Assembly: GCA_029207755.1 (NCBI GenBank)
Contig: JARCOQ010000002.1
Coordinates: 55,951,172-56,015,171, forward strand
Source: Chamaea fasciata
Lineage: Eukaryota; Chordata; Aves; Passeriformes; Sylviidae
Direction: 5' to 3'
DNA: 64,000 bases
Under the pieces are notes generated by a model. It worked only from the letters and a program-made list of their open reading frames with translations, was not told the origin of the DNA and did not search any database. The translations under genes and the position numbers were made by a program. Below, one piece after another: positions 54,829 to 64,000 of the stretch (position 1 is its first letter; each line of letters begins with the position of its first letter).

Positions 54829-55865
54829 AAGTTAAGAAGAACAAAGATATATATTACATTTGCTAATTGCAAACAACCTCTTATAGCTGCATTTTTTCCC
54901 ATTGGGATTAAAAAGTGCACCAGTTTAACATGTCTGTACATAAAAACAGTTTAAAACATTAAATACACAAACAGAAAGAGATTTTAAATATTTTGTATCA
55001 AATACTATAGGACAATATAATTTACATTTTTTTTTACACAAAACATTACACCTGAAATATAACTTTACATATTACAGAATATAAAAATACATACTTTTGT
55101 TTAAAAAATGTCTTTGCAGGTTCTGGCACAATGTAATACTTAAAGGCACACCATAGTTTGGCAATCTACATTTGCAATTAACTGTGCAACAATAATAACA
55201 TGACCTGTAATTAACTTTTTAGAACTGAAAGGCGAGATGATCTCCCTTTTTCCTGGAACGGCCCTTTTACTCAGGTAAAAGTTAGGTTGAACTGTTTAGC
55301 TGTTCTCCAACCCATGTCTACTATGGTCTGAGCTCTCCAACCCTAATCCAGCAAAGCAGAATCAGCCCCAACTCAACATATGAAATGCCACATCAAATGC
55401 AATGGGATTAGTCACACTTTCATAATCTTTGCTGTCTCAGGGTCAGAACACTCAACTCCAAGCAAAATGGAGCTTTAAATGCAAGCTGGGAGCCAAGTTC
55501 TGTCCTGCCCTATGTTTGCACCAAAACGAGTAAGGGTAATCAGGGCAGAACTTGGAAACAGAAGCTCAACAACATTAATTGAGCTATTTCAACTATACCA
55601 ATGCAAAAGGCACAATGACTCTAGTGAGGCCAGTGGAGACAACTGAAGTAAAACTGCTTTAACACTAAATCAGGAGAACATTCGCCCTCATTCTGCCCTT
55701 CAATGTATTTGCAGGACTCCCGCTGGAGTCTGCATGGGACAAAACCGTGTCTTTAGAGATATTTGGCTTCTACAGATGTAATTGGGTTGCAGAAGATTTT
55801 CAGTTCTTCAAGTTGTTTTTGGACAACTAAAAACTCAAACAATATTCAGCACACTAAAGAAAGGT
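54823..55865 (-). other. TNFSF11: Probable TNFSF11 3' untranslated region
   Basis: The stretch follows the TGA on the minus strand. It is AT-rich, non-coding and free of recognised repeats. Minus-strand AATAAA hexamers occur at 54823-54828, 54687-54692 and 54023-54028. The first would give a UTR of about 1.04 kb, close to the mammalian length. Three minus-strand ATTTA pentamers lie at 55476-55480, 54985-54989 and 54960-54964, which is compatible with the AU-rich instability usual in cytokine mRNAs. The end point is inferred. Using 54687 or 54023 would extend the UTR to about 1.2 or 1.8 kb. Confidence 0.5.
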
Positions 55866-56287
55866 TCAATCTAAATCCCTAACTTTAAATGCTCCAAAAT
55901 AAGTTGCTTCTTGTGAAGAATCCAGTAACAATGGGTTTGATACCTGTATACTTATCATTTCACCGGATTTTAATTTAAAAAAACCCCCTACATTTACAGA
56001 ATAAAAATGAAATTCTGAATTCCCGGACCAGTATTTGGTGCTTCCTCCCTTCATCAACACATCAAAGCGCCTTATTTTAAGGTTTGTCTTAACCACATAC
56101 ACCATCAACTGAAGCCCTCTTTTAGTCAAGTTTCCTGAAGTTTCATGATGTCTAAAACAAATATTGGCATAAAGGTAGTAAAATCCATCTTGATTAACAA
56201 CTAGTTTTCCATCATGGAACGTCATATTTGATAAGTTTGCCTGGCCTTTGTCATGATGCCAGGATGTGAGGTTCACTTTGCGAGTTC
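55866..56287 (-). CDS. TNFSF11: TNFSF11 last coding exon (most of the TNF-homology domain)
   Basis: This exon is 422 nt. It starts after a T18-ATCCCCAG acceptor, completes a split glycine codon (IPSG|TRKV) and ends at TGA 55866-55868 after KVRDLD. It encodes 139 residues covering beta strands A' to H of the jelly-roll. Visible landmarks are the W of LTSWHHDKG, the core [15 protein letters not shown], the CD loop [13 protein letters not shown], the strongly conserved segment [18 protein letters not shown], and the terminal GAFKVRDLD. Potential N-glycosylation sequons are NLS (56229-56237), NMT (56220-56228) and NLT (56124-56132). NMT is shared with human RANKL. The other two are not in the human protein as I know it. 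Confidence 0.97.
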
Positions 56288-59200
56288 CTGGGGATAAAAA
56301 AAAAAAAAAAAAATTATTTATAAACATTTGACAAGCCCCAACATTTAGAAAGCAACCTCTAAGTTTTTAGAATCAATAGCAGCTAGAGTTCAATAAGTTA
56401 AAGTGAATATGAAACAATTATGATAAAAATTCCTAAGAAATTTCCTCTTTTCATCACACACTCCCATATTTTTCTTAGTATTTCTAACTGTGCCCTCGCA
56501 ACAGAACACCTGCTGGACTATGGTAGAAAACAGTTGCTTGGCCTGTAGTTTGATTATGCTAAGAACCATGCAACAAGCTTTGCATAGACATTTCATTCCA
56601 CCTAAAACCTTATTCAAGTAACAAACAGTTGAGAGTAACTTGAAAAACTTGTTAGAGGTAAAAACATGTAAATGTTGACAAGGAATAACTAAAATTCTAG
56701 AAAAAAAAAAAGCTGAATTGGTAATTCCCAAAAGAGAAACTTTCCATACTTTATGTTTGTGTGACTGCAGTGGTAGAAAGGTAAACATATTTTCATTTGA
56801 CAACATCAAAAATGGGGAAAAGTCAGTACAAGTGCGCATCTTTAATACTACACACTAAGCTGTCTAGACTTTACGCAGCACTCCAAGTATTTATGACATA
56901 AACTTCCTGATAGGCACAAGCCACTAACATTCTATTATACAGGGTAATACCCAGGGCATAACACAAGAGATGGGAGGTGGCCAACTTGTCCTTCTAACCA
57001 CTAGTAATTTTCAGCACACAAGACTGACTCCACTTGTTCCCTCCCACAGCAGTGGGCTCACCAGAGGACTTCACACCTCAGCATCTAAATGACTACCTGA
57101 AATACTCAGTACCTTATTCTCCCAACGTCAAACCAAAACAGTCCATCCTTAGCAAACTTTCCATGGCACACAGCAAGGCACAGTGCCCTCTCCTCCAAGC
57201 CCGTACAGAGGTGTGCCCCAGGACCCTGCCAGGTCTGTGCAGAAAGGAAGGGGAAGCAGGAACAAGGGAACTTGAGAGAGATGAGTCTTCCCTAACTGCC
57301 AAGGACAAGCAACTTCTCCATGTGAGAGGAACACATTAACAGCATCCCACAACAAAAGCCTTCTGTTGTTCTTCCACAAAGACTTAAGCAAAAGCACTGT
57401 CAAAGGCAGAACACAAGTAGCTGCTCCCCTCTGGGTCTAGTGCAACCAGGCAGGAATCATGAAAGCAAAACCAGACAGAGAAGCCATCTCCACTGCAGTG
57501 CCTCAAAAAAACCCATCGATTAACTGGAAGAGACACCAAGATCTTAAGTCCCTTAGCCTGCAATTATTCACCTGCAAAATACGCTGAGTTAGAAGTACCA
57601 GAGTGCACCTCTGAAGCACCGGGAATAGCTGAAGGAGTTGTAGAACTTTGTGTGCACAGCATTAAGTGTGGGAGAAATACTGCACCATGGAGACTAACTG
57701 CAAGATGGGCTAACTTCATGGGCTAACTTCAAGATTAGGAGCACAGGCAAGAAATCACTGCCTGGATTGAGCAGAGGCAGACTAGATACAGGACAGGAAT
57801 GCAGCCCTAAAATGGAACAGAAAGGCATGCTGTGGTTGCCCAGTGGCACACTGGGTAGTTGCTAGGCAGATTTTATTTACCTGACAAGTCAACTTTTTAG
57901 TTACCAGTCAAGCTGCAATTTTGAAGAAATCCTTAGTGGGAAGATTTTCTGCTGAAGAACATAAAAGAGAGCAAATAAATGCCACAGTCACTTGTAATTG
58001 AGAGAGGGGCTCCGGATGAATTTTGATTACACTACTTGGATGTTCAGGGGAACAGGCCAAGAGATGATGGAAGATGACCCTCTCTGCTTTGAGCAAAGGA
58101 TTGGTACAGGTAACTTCTGGAAGTCCCTTCCAAGCTAGATTATAATGCTATGATCACGTGTGCTGAGGTGGACAGGCATTTTGCCACAATTTAGAGCTCC
58201 AGAAGAGGCAAGCCACAGGCAGCAGCACAGCACAAAGATGCTCTGGTAGGAGCTATGCCATGCAACCTGTAATGGAAGGAGCAAGCAGGTTCTCAGCACT
58301 TCTGGTGGTAACACACCCAGATTTGAAGACATCAAAACAATCAGTACCCTGAAACACAGGAAGTGCAGGAAACTGGAGCATGTAAGTGCCAGATCTGCTG
58401 TCCAAGAATGTTATGTATCAGAAACTCTGACACATAACCCAAGCCATGGGATGGTCAAAAGTGCTGCAATTCAGTATTTTCTGTGAAAAAGTTTACTTTG
58501 GAACCATGAAAAAAACAGCACAAGGTAAGTCCTTTTGACAGAGAAGGAAGTGGCTGGGGGATAATGAGCATAATAATTGCCTTCCAGACAGGACAAAAAG
58601 CATTATTTAAGAATTCAAGATAATGCATGCTCTTTCTCAAAACTGAAGATAAACAAAAAAAAATGTCTTGGTTTTTTTGTGAGCTTGAACCAAGACTAAT
58701 ACAAATGAGTTAAATAAAATTAATTAGCAAGAAGGAAGATGATGCGAGGGGAACAGAGGAGAAAGGAGCTCTGTTCTGATAATTTGTTTGCATCCTAGTA
58801 GCTTTCAGGTATAAATAAAGCCTGAAAAAAGGACCAAAGTACTGTTTGCTCTGAAAAGTCTTTTGGAGGCAAAGGGCAGCTAAGTTGAACCTGCAGCTGT
58901 AAATAGCTCAGAATACTACAGCATTTCCTTAGACAGCTAAAGATATCAATTCACACCCCAAATGATATATTTAACGTTTATATTTATTTCTGTTTGTGAT
59001 TTTCCCCTTTAAACTGTGACTAATTTCTGTAATCAACTTACAAACCAAAATTCACTGTTTTTATTTAAAACCTAGGTAGCATTTATAGTGAGCTCTGGTA
59101 AAAACCAAGCAGCAAGCATCCAGCTCTAACCTACGGCAGCAAACTTAAAAAATACACACAGCAAGCCAAACCACTACAGCTTCTGTGCCAAATGGTGGGT

Positions 59201-61667
59201 GGGGACACCAAGATCTGGGAAGGGTTATTTTCCCCCCTCCCTTGCACTATCCCCCCAGCTGCAAAAGTCCACTTGAGGCGTGACATTATTGCGAACCAGG
59301 TCAAAGCAAAATGTTCTCTCACAGACATTGCTCAGTGCCAGTTCATGAAGGGTGTTTAGTAGAAAACTGCTTAAAATCCTGCTTGACAGTGATGAAGACT
59401 TTTTTTCCTGGCACTGTTTATTCTGGATGAGTGTGATGATAATAAAGGATCTTAAAATACTAAGAACAGATCTGTCCATTCAGGGATGGCAGGAAAAAAT
59501 GTAGATGGATTTCAGACATGCAGGGTAAAGAAGCAGGGGCAAAAAACAGCAATTGCCATTTGCAGTCAGAGAAAACAAGATGGAAAAGGAAAAACTCCTG
59601 GTGAGCCCTCAGGCAAATTTTTTCTTTCTTTATGCCTGTCACTAATCTCTATGCTACCCAGCCAAGTGGATACTGCATCATACCACTGAGCATGATATTA
59701 AAGTGCTCCACAACCAGCAGGTTCAGGGTTCCCACTATCCCTAAGGATGCAGCCCCTCACTGCTGCAATGCCCACAAGGGCTGCAGAAGCTGTGCTCATG
59801 ATTAACTCCTGGCAATGCTCTTTCAAAAGAGGCAAAAGCCAGATCAGGAGGGAGTATATGCACAGCTCATCACATTGGTAAGGAGGTGATATGCAGCAAA
59901 AAAACCCCAATGTCTCACTGGCCATTACCCATAGATGTGCTCTGCCACACCCTTGAAGGTTAATGCAGCAATGCACAACTGTAAAAATTATCAGCTGCTG
60001 TAAATTACAGTTGTAAAATTATAGTTTACAGCAAAACATCCAGGTAAGCGGCAAATAAATTCTACACAGAAAAAGGTGGATTTCACAGACTGTGGGACTG
60101 ACACACACACTCCACTTCTGCAGATAAGTGACCTGTTTCTATGACTAGCAAATTAACTGAAACCTTCCAAAGATATGCTGATATTCCAAAACTGCTAAGG
60201 CAAGTTTACTGATACTGAATCCTCTGTTATTGACCTATTGTAAAAGTAGGTCAAAGCCAAAATCTGACTAAAATAGAAGCTTGTCAGGAGGCATTTGAGC
60301 TAACAAGAAAGCTTGTGGAAGTTCTGCCATCCGACAAGCTGTTTAAGCTCTCTGCTATAAAGCTCTAGATTGTGGCAATGCCAAACACTTGAAAGAATCC
60401 TATCCCTCCAGGCAAGAAGCTGTACTGAAGTGCTTTGTCTTTAAATAGAGCAAGAGCAAGGTATTACTATGCAAGCTGCTAAAATCTCAGATTTCAAGTC
60501 TCAACACACCATTTCCCCTTTGGTTTGGTTATATAAAACAGAAAAGCAATGTGCATAGCTCAATTAACAATGAGTTCAGCCCTGCAGAATGTATAAATCT
60601 TCAGAGAAAGAAGACAGTGGTGATCAATACACCCCTTCTTAAGATCCTCTACCTAATAGCTTCTGAAAAAAAACTCTGGTTTACTTCTACCACACCAACT
60701 GTTGAGAGTACAGCATTGAGGATACAGTGAAAAATCTCAACTGACAGTGCCCCGGGGCAAAAACTAAAACTGTTCTAACATTATCTTAAAATTGTAGGAA
60801 TGAATCTTTTCCTCTGGAAAGTGTTCCAAGGCAGACTCAATTCTTGTTCCCTGATATTGTACTAGCAAGAATACTCCCAAAGCCATCTGAATACTTGTGT
60901 GTAGAAAATAAGAGCTCTGGCAAGATAAAAGAACACCATCCTCTTACCACAGGGGCAGATAAAAGCCACAAGAACATTTTTTCCCCCTACTCAGTATCTC
61001 AGGCAATGTTTGTGCTGGTACATGCTTGTATGTATGCACGCATCTTCATGGCTGGTGTCCAGTGGGAGTGAAAAAGTCCTGATGGGCCCTACAGGCCAAA
61101 GGAAAATGGGAAACTTCAGAGGAGAGGGTTCAACGTAGATCTTCCTGCCTCACCTGAAGACAGCACAAAGGGGCAGGCCATGCCCCTCAAGAGGTTGATC
61201 ATGAAATGTGGCAACTTGAAATGGAGGTCGTTCAGCACAAGGCTGATACAAAGGGAAGCCATCCACCTTTTAGCACTACCCCTGCTGCCTCTGAGATCCT
61301 TTAATGCATCCTATTTATTCTCACTATCAAAAGCCATTTCTGAAGTCCCAGTCTGTTGCTATTTTACTTATCTTCATATACTTCACAGTTTGATACATTT
61401 ATACTGGTATTGGAAGTATTCACTAAAAAATTGAACTTACCAGATGGAATATTCTTATCATCAATAATGAGATGGGCAAATGGCTGCTTCTCAGGTTTGT
61501 TCCTCTTGTACAGCTCAAGTCCTAATGCCTCCATTGCAGCTAGAGATAAAAGAATTGCATTATCCCTAAAAGGCAAGTTTAGTGGAACTAAAATATTTCT
61601 TATTCATAAACCAATACCTACCTTTTTCTGGTCTTGGTGGCACTCTTCCCATAGCACGCTGGACTTC
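55866..61667 (-). CDS. TNFSF11: TNFSF11 (RANKL), partial: last three coding exons
   Basis: The coding parts are 61622-61667, 61441-61539 and 55866-56287, joined on the minus strand with AG acceptors, GT donors and matching phases. They encode 188 residues. The product is the TNF-superfamily ligand RANKL, a type II membrane protein cleaved to a soluble trimer. It binds RANK to drive osteoclast differentiation and is blocked by osteoprotegerin. Identification rests on long near-identical stretches to mammalian RANKL, such as [20 protein letters not shown] and [18 protein letters not shown], and on the C-terminal [10 protein letters not shown]. Mammalian RANKL is about 317 residues, so roughly the first 130 (cytoplasmic tail, transmembrane helix, upper stalk) are missing here and must lie beyond position 64000. 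No frameshift or stop is seen, so the gene appears intact as far as it goes. I am very sure of the family and member. Exon numbers 3 to 5 are assigned by analogy with the human five-exon transcript. Confidence 0.96.
56288..61440 (-). other. TNFSF11: TNFSF11 intron before the last exon (5.15 kb)
   Basis: Bounded by GTAAGT at the 61440 end and CCCCAG at the 56288 end. The acceptor's polypyrimidine tract is a pure T18 (A18 on the plus strand, 56296-56313). The intron holds one CR1 3'-end remnant near 58055-58153, a 15-bp tandem duplication around 57706-57732, and an everted pair of AGGTCA half-sites at 60231-60253. A 149-codon minus-strand open frame at 56390-56839 has no recognisable similarity and I treat it as chance. 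Confidence 0.9.
58055..58153 (+). mobile_element. CR1 LINE 3'-end remnant in a TNFSF11 intron
   Basis: The segment TCTGCTTTGAGCAAAGGATT followed by GGAAGTCCCTTCCAAGCTAG and AATGCTATGAT matches the CR1 3' region in sense orientation. It is antisense to TNFSF11. The left edge is uncertain. Confidence 0.75.
61441..61539 (-). CDS. TNFSF11: TNFSF11 penultimate coding exon (stalk to first beta strand)
   Basis: This exon is 99 nt, bounded by TCTCTAG acceptor and GTAAGT donor. It enters in phase 1 (G|CT, Ala) and leaves in phase 1 (G|GA, Gly). It encodes [17 protein letters not shown] followed by [16 protein letters not shown]. The second part starts the TNF-homology domain and aligns with human QPFAHLTINATDIPSG. 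The human NAT sequon is replaced by DDKN. The first part is membrane-proximal stalk, the region where mammalian RANKL is shed by metalloproteases. It aligns only loosely with the human sequence. Confidence 0.94.
61540..61621 (-). other. TNFSF11: TNFSF11 short intron (82 nt)
   Basis: Lies between the 46-nt and 99-nt stalk exons with GTAGGT and TCTAG ends. At 82 nt it is near the lower size limit for vertebrate introns. Reading straight through from the 46-nt exon would break the frame, so splicing is required. Confidence 0.85.
61622..61667 (-). CDS. TNFSF11: TNFSF11 small stalk exon
   Basis: This exon is 46 nt, bounded by a CATTTTAG acceptor and GTAGGT donor. It encodes [15 protein letters not shown] plus the first base of an alanine codon, and joins in phase to the next exon only 82 nt downstream. 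The stalk position agrees with human KELQHIVGSQHIRAEK: both begin with K|E at the exon start and end in EK. The sequence is otherwise divergent, as expected for a stalk. It is too short to be found by ORF length. The call depends on the splice sites, the phase match and the position. Confidence 0.88.
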
Positions 61668-64000
61668 CTAAAATGAGAAGGAGATTTTGCTTTGATGTTT
61701 TCTTGGTTTTTTAACAATGTTTAGTTTGCACACTTACAATACTCTGTGCGTGTACCTGGGGACACTGTTCCACCTGCAGCACATTCAGATGTCTGGGATT
61801 TGAATCATGTAAATATGATAATATATATATAACAGGCACACACAATCAAATTACTTCTAGTAATTTGATAATTCTAATAAAGGTGGATAGAAATGATAGT
61901 ATCTATGATTACTGAATTATTTACTGAAGTAGTGGTGACAGTAGTGACAGTAGTGGTGACATATTTAAAACCTTTTCTACTTACTGTCCTTGGAATATTT
62001 CCCTAAATATAATAGAACAATGATTGATAAGAAGGCATCACATCAAACAATGGAATTTATGAACTGATTTAATTACTTGAAGTCTAATGGCAAAGAAAGA
62101 TGCATTTCTATACAGGAATTAGTGTGCAATCACTCTAACTAAACTAAGGACATCTAACCTGAATTTTGTTAGTGATGAGGTGAATGAAAACCTCCACACC
62201 TCACACTTGGCCACCAACAGGGAAAGCTACAAGGCTTTACAATCTAGGCTTACTTCTAACAAGGTATGCAGGAACTGAAGAATTAAGTATCATCCACACT
62301 GGACCAAAGGGACTGGGTGCCAGACCTGGAAAGTACGTCATTCTTCAAAGCTGCAGGTAAATTTTAGCATGAATGGAAAGTATGCTACCCAAACCCAGAA
62401 ACAGCACAGAATGCAGGCATCAGGCACCACAAGAAGCTTTGCTTTTAATCATTCACACCTGTACTCCTCCCTGAGAAAAAGATATAACCAGCAGACTTCA
62501 AAAATCTAAGCAGCCTGCTCCTGTTACAAGCCTAGACTGAGTCTTAGTATTAAGCTCAGCCCTCAGCTCTGTCTCCCTTTTCCCCATAACTCTCCCATCT
62601 GTTTTCTAAAAAAACAGGAGTAATATGTTTGTTATTCTGAATACCTCATGCCATGGAGCTGTCAAGAAGATGTTTAGTAAAAGGAAATATTTTGCTGAAG
62701 ATAGCAAGGCATGTCCTCTTTGAAACCTAAGAGTGGTGGTCCTTTGTTTCATCTTTATGCCACACTCACTGCTGTTCGCCTGATTCAATCCACGTATACA
62801 AAATACGTCTCAAATTTGGCCAGATCAGCAAAGTCTCACTGTGCTCTCAATCACTGGGGTGTTTCAGAATTTGAAATCCTGCTCTGAAAACACCTGAAGT
62901 CCTGCTTTTATGTAGTTTTGCAACCACAGTGAAATATGTGAAATATGACTTGGCTGGTGCATTTATTACTCTCACTTTCCCCTTTCAGTAGGTGCTTAAA
63001 TGTTAAGCCAAAATGAAAAGCCACAGCAGTATGGAAGTTGTAGTATGACTATCAAAACACAGTACTTCAGCTGAGATATGCTGATTTCATAGATAAGAAT
63101 CATGAAGATGCTTTTTGCTGTAGAGACGGGAAGAAACGCAGAAGAATCACAACTTCAAAAGCAGCAAAACTCACATTCAGTTCCCGCATTTACATTCACT
63201 TTGCCTCTCTGATCTTCCTACTTCAATCTCAGTTCTAGGAACATGAAAACTAAGTTCAATTCTAGGAGCTGCATGTCAGCATCAGCCACTAGTCACACTT
63301 GTGTAGGAAATAGGAAGATGAAAAGAGAATGCAAGTACCAGGTACTGCGAAAAACGGCACAAGCTTCTGAAGAGAACAGGATGTAAGGCAAGAAGAGCCT
63401 GGGAGATGGACCACACTCTCAGAGATTATTGCAGCACACCTATCCCAACCCTTTTTCTCTTGAAGGAGAGACATGTTTGTTTTCTTGCTTCCTTAGTGGA
63501 AACTTCTCAGATGTGGAGTTCGTTTTAATACCCTTTCCTCCAGGACGATGTGATAATGTCCTTGCCTGGAAAGCCTACTGAGCAGATCCAAAAAGAATCA
63601 TGTACATTTCAATCTCCTATTATCTAGATTTGGTACTTAAAAAAAAAAAAAAAAATCTCATGGTTGATAATTGCTCTGCCCTTCAAAGCCCTGAAGTGGT
63701 TAACTGCTATTTTACTTTGAACTTAATATTTTTCTTAGGAGCATTCAGTTCTGCTTGTGCACATTTCCAAACATGCTCTAGCTTAAGCAGCTGAACACCT
63801 CACTTCCCAAGACCCAGCAGCCTGACTCAGCTCAACTTCCACACAGAATGGCTCTGGTCCTCATCAGATCAGTCTGATCTGCTCTCCTTGTAACTGGTGG
63901 TGGTGCTGTTCATCTGCAGCTTCTCCCTCAGTAAGCAGGACAGCTACCCAGGAAGACTGGGTCCACAATTCTCCTTGTATGGAGTCTATGACTAGCTCAG
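61668..64000 (-). other. TNFSF11: TNFSF11 upstream intron, open at the window edge
   Basis: At least 2.33 kb of intron upstream of the 46-nt stalk exon. I looked on the minus strand for the preceding exon (the conserved HC-YRILRLHE-type motif) and did not find it, so that exon is placed beyond 64000. The stretch holds a small GTAGTGGTGACA-type tandem repeat around 61930-61961 and an A-run near 63639-63655. No other gene is visible. Confidence 0.75.

Noticed and set aside
56390..56839. 149-codon minus-strand open frame just upstream of the last TNFSF11 exon.
   Set aside because: It lies wholly inside the intron, ends 102 nt before the acceptor, has no recognisable domain and reads like translated AT-rich intron. 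Most likely chance.
61668..64000. Possible upstream TNFSF11 exon (extracellular stalk with the conserved HC-YRILRLHE motif).
   Set aside because: No matching minus-strand translation was found. A GAAAAG|GT donor-like site near 61971 is preceded by an in-frame stop.

Overview
The window looks like nuclear DNA from a bird, or less likely another sauropsid. It holds several truncated CR1 LINEs with the ATTCTATG-type 3' end typical of birds, one complete solo LTR, intron-containing gene structure, low CpG and no bacterial-style gene packing. The one gene I can support is the 3' half of TNFSF11 (RANKL, the osteoclast differentiation factor), on the minus strand at the right-hand end.

Layout: positions 1 to about 54,000 form a gene desert. 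It contains no ORF that I recognise or that has splice support. It holds CR1 fragments near 3,760, 9,940, 10,340, 14,650, 16,575 and 26,004, a 540-bp solo LTR at 13861-14400 with a 5-bp target-site duplication, a perfect (GATTG)17 array, an (ATGT)14.5 array, a 43-A tract and several perfect inverted repeats. From about 54,800 to 64,000 the minus strand carries TNFSF11. There is a probable 3' UTR, a 422-nt last coding exon (55866-56287), a 5.15-kb intron with a CR1 remnant, a 99-nt exon (61441-61539), an 82-nt intron and a 46-nt exon (61622-61667). An intron then runs off the right edge. The cytoplasmic, transmembrane and upper stalk exons lie beyond 64,000.

The three exons join in phase and encode 188 residues: the lower stalk and the complete TNF-homology receptor-binding domain, ending at a normal TGA. 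The desert lies 3' of the gene. In mammals TNFSF11 also has a long gene-poor interval on that side, so an empty 54 kb is not surprising. Nothing in the window suggests an operon, CRISPR array, toxin or other multi-gene system. The most useful observations are bird-side changes in N-glycosylation sequons of RANKL, one of them inside the receptor-contacting CD loop, and the intact solo LTR with a duplicated AP-1/hairpin module.
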